A stretch of 25,394 nt of DNA, from positions 1-25,394 of the forward strand of contig UQQZ01000033.1 in the NCBI GenBank assembly GCA_900543305.1, in the 5' to 3' direction. Shown here one piece after another: positions 8,441-15,871 of the stretch. The position numbers were made by a program, and so were the translations under genes. Source of the stretch: an uncultured Oscillospiraceae bacterium (GTDB lineage: Bacteria > Bacillota > Clostridia > Oscillospirales > Acutalibacteraceae). The notes beneath the pieces are model-generated. The model was not told the DNA's origin. It did no database searches and saw only the letters and a program-made list of their open reading frames with translations. Every line of letters starts with the position of its first letter. The first letter of the stretch is position 1.

Positions 8441-9481
8441 TTAAAACGCAGGGGGAACCAGCTTCAAGCCGGTGGTTTCCTCCAAACCAAAACTCAGATT
8501 CATGTTCTGAATGGCCTGGCCTGCCGCCCCCTTGACCATGTTATCGATGGCGGACACGGCAATAAAGGTTCCCGTTCGATTGTCCACAAAAAGGGATACA
8601 TCGCAGAAATTGGTGTAGTGGACATTTTTCACGTTGGCCACTTGGCCCTTGGGCAGCAAGCGGACAAAATATTCCCCGTCATACCGGGCGTGATAGGCCT
8701 CCCAAAGCTGCTCCTCCGTAACGCCTTCCTTCAGCTTGGCGTAACAGGTGGCCAGGATCCCCCGGTTGATGGGCAGCAAATGGGGTACAAAGGTCAGCTT
8801 CAGCTTTTGGCCGGAAAGTTTCGAAAGAGTCTGCTCAATTTCCGGCGTGTGCCGGTGGTTTGCCACCTTATAGGCGGTAAAGCTCTCGTTGAGTTCCGGA
8901 TAGTGGTTTCCCTGGGTGGGCTTTCTCCCTGCTCCGGTGACGCCGGACTTGCAGTCGGCAATGATCCCCTGGGGCTCAATGTACCCTGCTTCCAAAGCGG
9001 GAACCAAAGCCAACGGCACAGCAGTGGTATAGCAGCCGGGGTTGGCGATCAGTTTCTTGCCCTTGATCTTTTCCCGGAAAAATTCCGGCAGACCGTATAC
9101 CGCTTCCTTGTGGAGGGCTTTATCCTGATATTCCCCACCATACCATTCTTTGTAGTCCTCTTCGCTTTCCAGGCGGAAATCCGCGCCCATATCGATGAAG
9201 GTCTTTCCCAAAGCGTAGCACTGGGCTCCCAATTCCTGGGAAAGGCCGTGAGGCAAAGCGGCAAAGATCACGTCGCTTTTCTCCACCACTTCCTCCTGGG
9301 TGCCGCATACCATATCGCACAGCTGATAGTAAGCGGGATACACCTGAGAAAGGGCCATACCCTCAAAACTCACGGAACTGATGGCTGCCAGCTCCGCCTG
9401 AGGGTGACCCAAGATCAGCCGGCAGATCTCGCTGCCCGCGTATCCGGTGGCTCCCACTACGCCAACCTTGATTTTATCCAT
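8441..9481 (-). CDS. argC: N-acetyl-gamma-glutamyl-phosphate reductase
   Basis: This 346-residue protein begins MDKIKVGVVGATGYAGSE, the NADP-binding Rossmann turn of ArgC. It has the active cysteine in ANPGCYTTA at Cys150, matching type 1 ArgC proteins. It reduces N-acetylglutamyl phosphate to the semialdehyde with NADPH. The start at 9481 is chosen over an upstream frame beginning at 9517 because the conserved fold starts here and GGAGG lies 9 bp upstream. Only 1 bp separates it from the argH stop codon, so translational coupling is likely. Confidence 0.95.
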   Translation of the reverse strand: MDKIKVGVVGATGYAGSEICRLILGHPQAELAAISSVSFEGMALSQVYPAYYQLCDMVCGTQEEVVEKSDVIFAALPHGLSQELGAQCYALGKTFIDMGADFRLESEEDYKEWYGGEYQDKALHKEAVYGLPEFFREKIKGKKLIANPGCYTTAVPLALVPALEAGYIEPQGIIADCKSGVTGAGRKPTQGNHYPELNESFTAYKVANHRHTPEIEQTLSKLSGQKLKLTFVPHLLPINRGILATCYAKLKEGVTEEQLWEAYHARYDGEYFVRLLPKGQVANVKNVHYTNFCDVSLFVDNRTGTFIAVSAIDNMVKGAAGQAIQNMNLSFGLEETTGLKLVPPAF

Positions 9482-9482
9482 G

Positions 9483-10868
9483 TCACTTTTCCTCCTCTTC
9501 CAACAGGGCCAGCACACGCTTGGCCTGAGCCTTCACATTTTCCGGTGCGGGGCCGCCCAAGACCTTCCGTCCCTTGACACACTTCTCCAGGGAAATGGCC
9601 TGATACACGCCCTCGTCAAAACTTTCGCAGATCTTCTTGTATTCTTCCAGAGGAAGGGTCTCCAAGGTGAGCCCCTTCTGAATGCACAGCGCTACCAGCT
9701 CCCCGGTGATCTTGTAGGCATCCCGGAAGGGCAAGCCCTTTTCCGCCACCAGATAGTCGGCGCAGTCGGTGGCATTGATAAAGCCCCCTGCCGCCGCAGC
9801 ACGCATTTTGTCCTCCTTCACGGTCATGGTCTCCACCATGGGGATCAAGGGGGTCAGACACAGCTTGATGGTGTCCACCGCGTCAAACACGGCTTCCTTG
9901 TCTTCCTGCATGTCCTTGTTATAGGCCAAGGGCAGCCCCTTCATCATGGAGAGCAGGGCCATCAGATCTCCAAAAACACGGCCGCTCTTGCCCCGGATCA
10001 ACTCCGCCAAATCCGGGTTTTTCTTCTGAGGCATAATGCTGGAACCGGTGGAAAAGGCGTCGTCCAGCTCGATAAACTGAAACTCCCAGGAGCACCACAG
10101 CACCAGCTCCTCACAAAACCGGGACAGATGTACCATGATCAGGGATGCGTCAAAAGCGATCTCCGCGCAGAAGTCCCGATCGGACACCCCGTCCAGGCTG
10201 TTTTGGCTCACTTGGGAAAATCCCAGCAGCTTGGCGGTAATGGTCCGATCCAGAGGATAGGTGGTACCGGCCAAGGCGCCGCTGCCCAGAGGCATTACAT
10301 CCATGCGTTTCATGGCATCATCCAGGCGGGAAATATCCCGAAGCAGCATTTCGGCATAGGCCATTAGATGATGGCCAAAGGTGATGGGCTGTGCCCGCTG
10401 CATGTGGGTGTAGCCCGGCATCACCGTCGCGTTGTACTGGTCCGCCTTCCGGCACAATACCTTGGTAAAATCCACCAGCTGCTGCCGTATTCCGGCACAT
10501 TCCTTTCGGAGAGTCAGCCGCACGTCCAGGGCCACCTGGTCGTTCCGGCTGCGGGCGGTGTGAAGCCGCTTGCCTGCGTCGCCGATGCGGGCAGTGAGCT
10601 CCCCTTCCACAAAGGTGTGGATGTCCTCCGCATCCGGATCAATAGCCAAAGCACCGCTGTCCAGATCCGCCAGGATGCCCTTAAGCCCTTCCACAATTTT
10701 TTCGCTTTCGCTTTTGTCAATGATCCCGCACTCTCCCAGCATGGTGGCGTGGGCGATGCTGCCTTGGATGTCCTCGTGATACATCCGGCTGTCGATGGAG
10801 ATGCTGGAATTAAAATCGTTGGTTTTGGGGTCGGCTTCCTTCTGGAAGCGGCCTTTCCACAGTTTCAT
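9483..10868 (-). CDS. argH: Argininosuccinate lyase
   Basis: The 461-residue product has the fumarase/aspartase superfamily signatures: TARSRNDQ at 104-111, THMQRAQP at about 154-161 and the mobile signature loop GSSIMPQKKNPD at 275-286, with the catalytic serine. It splits argininosuccinate into arginine and fumarate, the last step of the pathway. Length and motifs are complete. The start MKLWKGRF is typical of the family and has AAGGA 9 bp upstream. It lies 169 bp downstream of argG. That gap holds a hairpin that may set the level of argH and the genes after it relative to argG. Confidence 0.96.
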   Translation of the reverse strand: MKLWKGRFQKEADPKTNDFNSSISIDSRMYHEDIQGSIAHATMLGECGIIDKSESEKIVEGLKGILADLDSGALAIDPDAEDIHTFVEGELTARIGDAGKRLHTARSRNDQVALDVRLTLRKECAGIRQQLVDFTKVLCRKADQYNATVMPGYTHMQRAQPITFGHHLMAYAEMLLRDISRLDDAMKRMDVMPLGSGALAGTTYPLDRTITAKLLGFSQVSQNSLDGVSDRDFCAEIAFDASLIMVHLSRFCEELVLWCSWEFQFIELDDAFSTGSSIMPQKKNPDLAELIRGKSGRVFGDLMALLSMMKGLPLAYNKDMQEDKEAVFDAVDTIKLCLTPLIPMVETMTVKEDKMRAAAAGGFINATDCADYLVAEKGLPFRDAYKITGELVALCIQKGLTLETLPLEEYKKICESFDEGVYQAISLEKCVKGRKVLGGPAPENVKAQAKRVLALLEEEEK

Positions 10869-10970
10869 GGGGCTTCGTCCTTTCCAAACAAATTGACGCC
10901 TTCACGGCCGATTCTAGGCCTAGGCAGCCGGAATGGCCAGTTACGTCACTTTCCTCCTGGGAAGCAGGAA

Positions 10971-10992
10971 AGGGCAGACGCTTGTCCGCCCT
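10971..10992 (-). promoter_or_regulatory. Hairpin in the argG-argH gap (possible attenuator or processing site)
   Basis: A 9-bp stem (AGGGCGGAC with GTCTGCCCT, one G-U pair) encloses a 4-base loop, about 45 bp after the argG stop. The bases after it (TTTCCTGC) are a weak T tract, so partial termination or RNA protection is more likely than full termination. No second promoter is seen in the 169-bp gap. Confidence 0.5.
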
Positions 10993-11037
10993 ACTCCTTA
11001 TGCACTTTCAAATGTCTCACTGGCGGCGCCAGAATTC

Positions 11038-12264
11038 TTACTTGTCGTAGGTCAAGCCCTTTTTCGCCTGAACCTTGATGGGCAGGCCGAACAGGTTGAT
11101 GAACCCAGCGGAATCCGCCTGGTTGTAAACCTCGTCCTCATCGAAGGTGGCAATCTCTTCATCGTAGAGAGAATAGGGAGAAGTGACGCCTGCATCGATG
11201 ATGTTGCCCTTGTACAGCTTCAGCTTCACGTCGCCGGTAACAGTCTCCTGAGTGGAGTCCACAAAAGCGGACAGAGCCTGGCGCAAGGGAGTGAACCACT
11301 GGCCGTTGTATACCAGATCGGCAAACTTCAGAGCCACCTGCTGCTTGTAGTGATAAGTCTCCTTATCCAGGCACAGCTCTTCCAGCTTGTTGTGAGCGTG
11401 GTAGAGAATGGTACCGCCGGGAGTTTCGTACACGCCACGGGACTTCATGCCTACCAGACGGTTCTCGATGATGTCCGCCAGGCCGATGCCGTTCTTGCCG
11501 CCCAACTCGTTGAGCTTTTCTACCATCTGGGTGCCGGAAAGGGTCTCGCCGTCCAGCTGGGTGGGAATACCCTTCTCAAAGTGCAGGGTGATGTAAGTGG
11601 GCTCGTCGGGAGCCTGCTCGGGGGATACGCCCAGCTCCAGGAACCCGGGCTTGTTGTACTGGGGCTCGTTGGCGGGATTCTCCAGGTCCAGGCCCTCGTG
11701 AGACAGATGCCACAGGTTCTTGTCCTTGGAGTAGTTGGTCTCCCGACTGATCTTCAGGGGGATGTTGTGGGCCTCAGCATACTCGATTTCCTCTTCACGG
11801 GACTTCAGATCCCAAATACGCCAGGGAGCGATGATCTTCATGTCGGGAGCATAGGCCTTGATGGCCAGCTCGAAACGAACCTGGTCGTTGCCCTTGCCGG
11901 TGCAGCCGTGGCAGATGGCGTCTGCCCCTTCCTTCTTGGCGATTTCCACAATGCCCTTGGCAATGATGGGACGGGCAAAGGAGGTGCCCAGCAGATACTT
12001 GTTTTCATAGACGGCCCCAGCCTTCACGGTGGGATACACATATTTCTGAACAAACTCTTCTTTCAGGTCCAGCACATACAGTTTGGAAGCGCCGGTCTTC
12101 TTGGCCTTCTCTTCCAGGCCGTCCAACTCAGTGCCCTGGCCCACGTCGCCGGAAACAGCGATCACTTCGCAGTTGTTGTAGTTTTCCTTCAACCAGGGGA
12201 TGATGATGGAGGTATCCAGGCCGCCGGAATAGGCCAGAACCACCTTTTTGATTTCGTTTGCCAT
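11038..12264 (-). CDS. argG: Argininosuccinate synthase
   Basis: The 408-residue product starts MANEIKKVVLAYSGGLDTS, with the ATP pyrophosphatase P-loop SGGLDTS at about 13-19. The rest matches argininosuccinate synthase in length and conserved blocks such as CHGCTGKGNDQVRFE and REEEIEYA. It joins citrulline and aspartate at the cost of ATP to AMP. The start at 12264 is chosen because AGGAAGG lies 8 bp upstream; the longer frame from 12333 would cover the transcription start region. It is the first gene of the arginine operon and sits directly behind a promoter with an ARG box. Confidence 0.96.
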   Translation of the reverse strand: MANEIKKVVLAYSGGLDTSIIIPWLKENYNNCEVIAVSGDVGQGTELDGLEEKAKKTGASKLYVLDLKEEFVQKYVYPTVKAGAVYENKYLLGTSFARPIIAKGIVEIAKKEGADAICHGCTGKGNDQVRFELAIKAYAPDMKIIAPWRIWDLKSREEEIEYAEAHNIPLKISRETNYSKDKNLWHLSHEGLDLENPANEPQYNKPGFLELGVSPEQAPDEPTYITLHFEKGIPTQLDGETLSGTQMVEKLNELGGKNGIGLADIIENRLVGMKSRGVYETPGGTILYHAHNKLEELCLDKETYHYKQQVALKFADLVYNGQWFTPLRQALSAFVDSTQETVTGDVKLKLYKGNIIDAGVTSPYSLYDEEIATFDEDEVYNQADSAGFINLFGLPIKVQAKKGLTYDK

Positions 12265-12324
12265 GATGGGTCCCTTCCTTATTTCAAATTCAAAGAATTT
12301 CCTCAACCGTTCTCTGTAGTTGCT

Positions 12325-12352
12325 ATTATACACCCCTTTTGGGAAAAATCAA
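12325..12352 (-). promoter_or_regulatory. Promoter of the arginine operon
   Basis: On the minus strand TTGATT (12347-12352), a 16-bp spacer and a perfect TATAAT (12325-12330) lie about 60 bp upstream of argG. It is the only convincing promoter found upstream of any of the arginine genes. Confidence 0.75.
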
Positions 12353-12358
12353 CCCCTA

Positions 12359-12376
12359 TCTGCATATTTATTCATA
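12359..12376 (-). promoter_or_regulatory. ARG box (AhrC/ArgR operator)
   Basis: The 18-bp minus-strand sequence TATGAATAAATATGCAGA closely matches the Bacillus AhrC box consensus CATGAATAAAAATKCAAK, with the core ATGAATAAA-N-ATGCA intact. It ends 6 bp upstream of the -35 of the argG promoter. This suggests arginine-dependent control by an ArgR/AhrC regulator encoded elsewhere. Confidence 0.7.
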
Positions 12377-12437
12377 TTTTTTGCAAAAATCCTTCTTGAG
12401 ACCTGCATTTTCCCCGACAAGCCCCGAAGTTTTCCAC

Positions 12438-12469
12438 AAAAAGAGAGGGAAGGTGTAAAACCCTCCCCC
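12438..12469 (-). terminator. Rho-independent terminator of the VTT-domain gene
   Basis: A GGGAGGG/CCCTCTC stem (one G-U pair) with an 11-base loop is followed by TCTTTTT on the minus strand, about 35 bp after the stop codon. It insulates the arginine promoter from upstream transcription. Confidence 0.7.
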
Positions 12470-12503
12470 ATTTTCTCAATTTTTATGCAACATATCCAGT
12501 GAA

Positions 12504-13253
12504 TTATACAGCACTCTTTTCCGGACTCTTTCCTTCCATCCTTCGCCGGCTTTCCCGAAGGGCTTCCTTGGCCGCGTGATACTTGGTGATCTGCCGGTAA
12601 ACCAGCACTCCCAGGCCGCTGATTGCCGCCGTCACCACAAAGACGATCACCGCAAACAGATATTCCTGAGTCCCCAAGGCGTTGCCCCCAATGGTGGAAC
12701 TGATCACCGAGGGAATCCTGGCCACCGTAGTGATCAGGATCCACGCGGGCAGCCGCATGGGTGTCAACCCAACAATGTAAGTCAGCACGTCCTTGGGGGT
12801 CCCGGGAATGAAGAAAAGAAGAAAGGCCACCAAGTGAATCCTTCGAGTATTCTGCAAGAATTTCAGGGAAAGGATCTTTTCCTCAGACACGAACAGCGTC
12901 ACAAACTTCATACCGAATTTCTTTACAAACAGGAAAATGCCCACACTGCTGATCAAGGTGCCCAACAGGCAAAGGCAGGTGCCCTCTATCACGCCAAAGG
13001 CATATCCGGCCCCGATCTCCAAGGGCTCCCCCGGGATGATGGCGACGATCACCTGGAAGATCATCATTCCCACAAAGGCAATCCGTCCCCAGGCTCCGTG
13101 GGTATCCACCCAGTCCCGGAACTGGTCCGGCTGCGATACAAATTGAAGCATGGGCCTTGCCACAAACCAGCAAACCACCCCTAGAAAGACCAATAACAAT
13201 CCCGCCCCCACCAGGGCGATGATCCGTTTTTTCCGCTGTTCTTGTTTGTCCAT
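12504..13253 (-). CDS. TVP38/TMEM64 family (VTT/SNARE-associated domain) membrane protein
   Basis: This 249-residue integral membrane protein has several hydrophobic segments, starting at about residues 10-31. It has the VTT-domain pattern: IPGEPLEIGAGYAFG near residues 75-89 and IPGTPKDVLTYIVGLTPM near 150-167, which are the re-entrant loop motifs of the DedA/TVP38 superfamily. Related proteins are thought to act in lipid scrambling or transport, but the role of bacterial TVP38 proteins is mostly unclear. The C-terminal tail is highly charged (KEALRESRRRMEGKSPEKS). The start MDKQEQRKK at 13253 has AAGGA upstream; the frame extends to 13355 but that part looks non-coding. It is a single-gene unit with its own promoter region and terminator. 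Confidence 0.85.
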   Translation of the reverse strand: MDKQEQRKKRIIALVGAGLLLVFLGVVCWFVARPMLQFVSQPDQFRDWVDTHGAWGRIAFVGMMIFQVIVAIIPGEPLEIGAGYAFGVIEGTCLCLLGTLISSVGIFLFVKKFGMKFVTLFVSEEKILSLKFLQNTRRIHLVAFLLFFIPGTPKDVLTYIVGLTPMRLPAWILITTVARIPSVISSTIGGNALGTQEYLFAVIVFVVTAAISGLGVLVYRQITKYHAAKEALRESRRRMEGKSPEKSAV

Positions 13254-13327
13254 GCAGTCGCTTCCTTTCCCATCTCCCGATCCGGACCATATCCACTCCG
13301 GAAGATTTCCTGTTCTTTCCACTGTTC

Positions 13328-13357
13328 TCTTGATAGTATAAAGGGAAAGTATCAAGA
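13328..13357 (-). promoter_or_regulatory. Inverted repeat over the probable promoter of the VTT-domain gene
   Basis: Perfect 8-bp arms TCTTGATA and TATCAAGA are separated by 14 bp that overlap a TATACT -10-like hexamer (13335-13340 on the minus strand). The best -35 candidate, TTGAAG, is 20 bp away, which is too long for a strong constitutive promoter. The repeat could be an operator, but the protein that binds it is unknown. Confidence 0.4.
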
Positions 13358-13407
13358 AGTCTTCAAGAAATTCTTAATTTTTTCTTGCAACGGACGCCCT
13401 TACCCAC

Positions 13408-13440
13408 AAAAAAAGGACGCCCGAAAGCGCCCTTCCTTTT
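13408..13440 (-). terminator. Rho-independent terminator after the DUF1874-like gene
   Basis: A GGGCGC/GCGTCC stem (one G-U pair) with a TTTCGG loop is flanked by A-rich sequence and followed by seven T on the minus strand, 17 bp after the stop codon. This is a typical intrinsic terminator. Confidence 0.8.
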
Positions 13441-13457
13441 GGAATACACCCCGTCTC

Positions 13458-13835
13458 TCAGGAAACGCGGGTGATGTACTGACAGAATACATAAATGTTT
13501 TGAATCTTCTTGGCGGTAACTCCGTCGGAGGCCTCCACTTCCGGCTGGGTTTCGGAGGGGGTGATGTACAGCTTCACGGCGATGGCGTCCTGACCTACCC
13601 GCATTTTGCGAATGGGCTTGTAGACAAAGTCCCGGGGCTCAATGCCCACAAAATCGTGGAGCACTTGCTCCGTAGCACGGTCGGTGAAGCAGCGAAGAAT
13701 ATCCTCTGTGTTGTACATATCGATAATCGCTTTGGCCTCCTCAAAGCTCAGATTGGTGGAGTGGTAATCCCCAGCGCCAATCACATACATGGTGCTATTG
13801 TCCAACAACAGCAAAGGTTCTTTCTTATCCGGCAT
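13458..13835 (-). CDS. Small protein resembling the DUF1874 / STIV-B116 family
   Basis: The 125-residue protein begins with LLLLDNSTMYVIGAGDY, then a helix (SFEEAKAIIDMYN), then FTDRATEQVLHDFVG and the strand-like block VGQDAIAVKLYI. The layout recalls DUF1874 proteins, which include viral ring nuclease AcrIII-1, archaeal virus B116 and B. subtilis YddF; their core reads about N-(S/T)-x-x...IGHxxTxxxL...GDxxxVxxL. Here the position of the AcrIII-1 active histidine appears to be aspartate (FTDRAT), so ring nuclease activity is unlikely. The assignment is by eye and moderate at best. The gene stands alone between a TATAAT promoter and a terminator, downstream of hflX, with GGGGG 7 bp before the ATG. 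No CRISPR locus is in the window. Confidence 0.55.
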   Translation of the reverse strand: MPDKKEPLLLLDNSTMYVIGAGDYHSTNLSFEEAKAIIDMYNTEDILRCFTDRATEQVLHDFVGIEPRDFVYKPIRKMRVGQDAIAVKLYITPSETQPEVEASDGVTAKKIQNIYVFCQYITRVS

Positions 13836-13933
13836 ATGAGAGCCCCCTTCTTGAAATTATTGAGACCGGCCATTCCTTGCCCACATAGCTTGTATAAAGC
13901 ATATTGCACATTTAACCGATCTTTGTTTTCAAT

Positions 13934-13962
13934 ATTATAGCAATTATGCGCAAGCAATGCAA
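13934..13962 (-). promoter_or_regulatory. Promoter of the DUF1874-like gene
   Basis: On the minus strand TTGCAT (13957-13962), a 17-bp spacer and a perfect TATAAT (13934-13939) lie about 98 bp upstream of the start codon. The hflX gene before it ends without a clear hairpin terminator, only a seven-T run at 13980-13986. Confidence 0.6.
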
Positions 13963-13989
13963 GAGGGGAAGCTTTTGTTAAAAAAATAA

Positions 13990-15264
13990 TTAGCAGCCGG
14001 TTGAGGGGTTGTGTTTTTCCTTCTCCAGATCGAACTCCTTGACCAATCCATATAACCGCTGATCCACCTGGGCGGAAAGACGCAGCCCCTCCGGCACATA
14101 CTCCTCGGAAAGCACCGCCCCTTCCTCCCGGAGCCTGGCCGCCAAGCCCGTTTTGGAAAAGGGCAGCAGCAGCTCCACCAAGAAGGTCTTTTCCGGCAAA
14201 TTGTCCTCGATGGCCTGCAACAATTCCTGGATTCCCTGACCGGTCAGCGCGCTGATGCGCACCGCTCCCGGCAGTCGGGGCACGAATTCCGGCTCCTCCA
14301 CCGCGTCCCATTTGTTGAACACAGGAATCACCGGACGACCCGCCGCACCCAGCTCCCGCAGCAGATTTTCCGTCACCTCCAAATGCTCTCGGGCCTCCCC
14401 GCTGGAAGCGTCGCAGATATTCAGGAGGATGTCCGCGTTGGCGGCCTGCTCCAGGGTGGATTTAAAAGCCTCCACCAGATGATGGGGCAGCCGGCGGAGA
14501 AATCCCACCGTGTCAATGAGCATCACCGTTTTGCCGCAGGGCAGCTTCAGGGCGCGGGCAGTAGGGTCCAAAGTGGCGAAAAGCTTGTCCTCCGCCAACA
14601 CCCCCGCCTGGGTCAACCGGTTCATCAGGGTGCTCTTGCCGGCGTTGGTGTATCCCACCAGGGCAACGGTCACAGTGCCGTCCTTCTTTCTGCGCCGGTC
14701 GATCACCTCCCGGGCCGCCTCCACATCCCGAAGCTGCTCTTTCAAGCTGCCGATCCGCCTCCGGATGTGCCGCCGGTCCGTTTCCAGCTTGGTTTCTCCA
14801 GGACCTCTGGTTCCAATGCCGCCGCCCAACCGGGAAAGAGCCGTACCCTGTCCTGCCAATCGGGGCAGCAAATACCGAAGCTGAGCCAGTTCCACCTGGA
14901 GCTTGCCTTCCTTGCTTCTGGCCCGCTGGGCAAAAATATCCAGAATCAGTGTGGTCCTGTCTATGACCCGGGTACCACACGCCTGCTCCAAATTGCGAAT
15001 CTGGGTGGGGCTCAGCTCCCGGTCAAAGATCAAAAGGTCGATTTCCTGCTGTCCGCACAGGTCCGCCACCTGGTCCACCATTCCGGATCCAATACAGGTG
15101 GCCGTGTCAGGAGCCGGACGTTTCTGGGTCAGGTTGAGAACCGGATCTGCTCCGGCGGTACGGGTCAACTCCTCCAGTTCCGCCAAGGACGCCTGGACAT
15201 CATATTCTCCCGTATCCAGAGAAATCAGCATCGCCCGCTGGGGCCGCGTTTCGTTTTCAAACAA
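13990..15264 (-). CDS. hflX: GTPase HflX (ribosome-splitting factor)
   Basis: The 424-residue product has the HflX N-terminal domain, the glycine-rich GGGIGTRGPGE at 147-157, then the G domain with GYTNAGKST at 204-212 (G1), DTVGF at 251-255 (G3) and NKWD at 317-320 (G4). HflX binds the 50S subunit and splits stalled ribosomes in stress, and in some Firmicutes it contributes to macrolide and lincosamide resistance. The start is set at TTG 15264 because GGGAGG lies 8 bp upstream. A longer frame from a TTG at 15312 has no such site and crosses a GC-rich inverted repeat. It has a strong promoter of its own and is followed by a separate transcription unit. Confidence 0.93.
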   Translation of the reverse strand: MFENETRPQRAMLISLDTGEYDVQASLAELEELTRTAGADPVLNLTQKRPAPDTATCIGSGMVDQVADLCGQQEIDLLIFDRELSPTQIRNLEQACGTRVIDRTTLILDIFAQRARSKEGKLQVELAQLRYLLPRLAGQGTALSRLGGGIGTRGPGETKLETDRRHIRRRIGSLKEQLRDVEAAREVIDRRRKKDGTVTVALVGYTNAGKSTLMNRLTQAGVLAEDKLFATLDPTARALKLPCGKTVMLIDTVGFLRRLPHHLVEAFKSTLEQAANADILLNICDASSGEAREHLEVTENLLRELGAAGRPVIPVFNKWDAVEEPEFVPRLPGAVRISALTGQGIQELLQAIEDNLPEKTFLVELLLPFSKTGLAARLREEGAVLSEEYVPEGLRLSAQVDQRLYGLVKEFDLEKEKHNPSTGC

Positions 15265-15272
15265 AATATTGT

Positions 15273-15278
15273 CCTCCC
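15273..15278 (-). promoter_or_regulatory. Ribosome-binding site that fixes the TTG start of hflX
   Basis: GGGAGG on the minus strand lies 8 bp before TTG at 15264. It is the only good ribosome site near the 5' end of hflX and overrules the longer frame starting at 15312. Confidence 0.7.
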
Positions 15279-15314
15279 TTTTCCCAATTGGCCATGGTCC
15301 GGCCTGCTTCAACT

Positions 15315-15329
15315 CCCCGGAAACCGGGG
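15315..15329 (-). repeat. Perfect GC-rich inverted repeat in the hflX leader
   Basis: CCCCGG-TTT-CCGGGG on the minus strand forms a 6-bp all-GC stem with a 3-base loop, roughly 10 bases after the predicted transcription start and 50 bp before the hflX start codon. No T tract follows, so it is more likely an RNA-stabilising or regulatory leader structure than a terminator. Confidence 0.6.
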
Positions 15330-15345
15330 CTGTCCAACTGCCCTT

Positions 15346-15374
15346 ATGATAGTACAGAAAACCGGCCCCGTCAA
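15346..15374 (-). promoter_or_regulatory. Sigma-A promoter of hflX
   Basis: On the minus strand TTGACG (15369-15374), a 17-bp spacer and TATCAT (15346-15351) each match consensus in 5 of 6 positions. The promoter begins only 8 bp after the stop codon of the last phage-like gene. Confidence 0.8.
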
Positions 15375-15381
15375 ATTTCTT

Positions 15382-15870
15382 TTACCCCTCCGCCTCCAAC
15401 AGATAGGTGACCCCCGACTGGTTCAAGGCGTGGTACAGTCCGCTTTCCCCCACAAAGGCACCCTGGCTCAGCTGGGCAGTCATGGTATCCAAATCCAACT
15501 GAATTCCCCCCATGCTGTGAGCCGCGGCGGTTTCCTCCTGGGTCCACACCTCAAAAAACACATCCCATCCCCCTTCTGTCCGGGGCATCATGGGAGGCTT
15601 TCCCTGGGCAAACACCGTCACCTTTCTGGGAACAAAGGGCAATGCCACCGCAGCGGCAGCCGCTCCCGTGCCCGTATAAGTCAACAGGGCTCTCCGGTGA
15701 TTCAGGGCTTCTTTTTCCTCCGCCGTCAGGTGTAGGGCTTCATTTGCCAAGTGTGCCCCCACCAACTCCTCCAAATTCTCATTGTCCTGTAAAAAATCTG
15801 CCCACTCCGGACAGTCGGTCTGGGCCCACAGGGAAAGCCCCAGTTTTTCCGAATGATTGCTCGCAGCCAT
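15382..15870 (-). CDS. Short phage tail-tip/fibre-like protein, last gene of the cassette
   Basis: This 162-residue protein begins SEKLGLSLWAQTDCPEWADF, which resembles the N-terminal anchor seen in Firmicute tail fibre proteins (about N-LGLxLWxxTD). It then has an Ala/Thr-rich hydrophobic middle (about residues 63-82) and a C-terminal domain with no recognised receptor-binding fold. It is far shorter than usual fibres and no fibre chaperone follows it. It starts 1 bp after the gpI-like gene, with a GGAGGAGGAG site. By position it is the tail-tip or host-contact protein, but this is inference. Transcription could run on into hflX because no terminator follows. Confidence 0.5.
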   Translation of the reverse strand: MAASNHSEKLGLSLWAQTDCPEWADFLQDNENLEELVGAHLANEALHLTAEEKEALNHRRALLTYTGTGAAAAAVALPFVPRKVTVFAQGKPPMMPRTEGGWDVFFEVWTQEETAAAHSMGGIQLDLDTMTAQLSQGAFVGESGLYHALNQSGVTYLLEAEG

Positions 15871-15871
15871 T

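Noticed and set aside
7269..8444. A 391-codon open frame on the plus strand opposite argJ
   Set aside because: It is antisense to a well supported argJ and is rich in His and Gly, as expected from reverse reading.
10933..12399. A 488-codon open frame on the plus strand opposite argG
   Set aside because: It is antisense to a full, motif-complete argG, has no ribosome site, and its peptide is low in recognisable domains. Long antisense frames are expected in GC-rich genes with this codon use.
14383..15735. A 450-codon open frame on the plus strand opposite hflX
   Set aside because: It runs through hflX, its promoter and into the next gene on the other strand and shows no family features.
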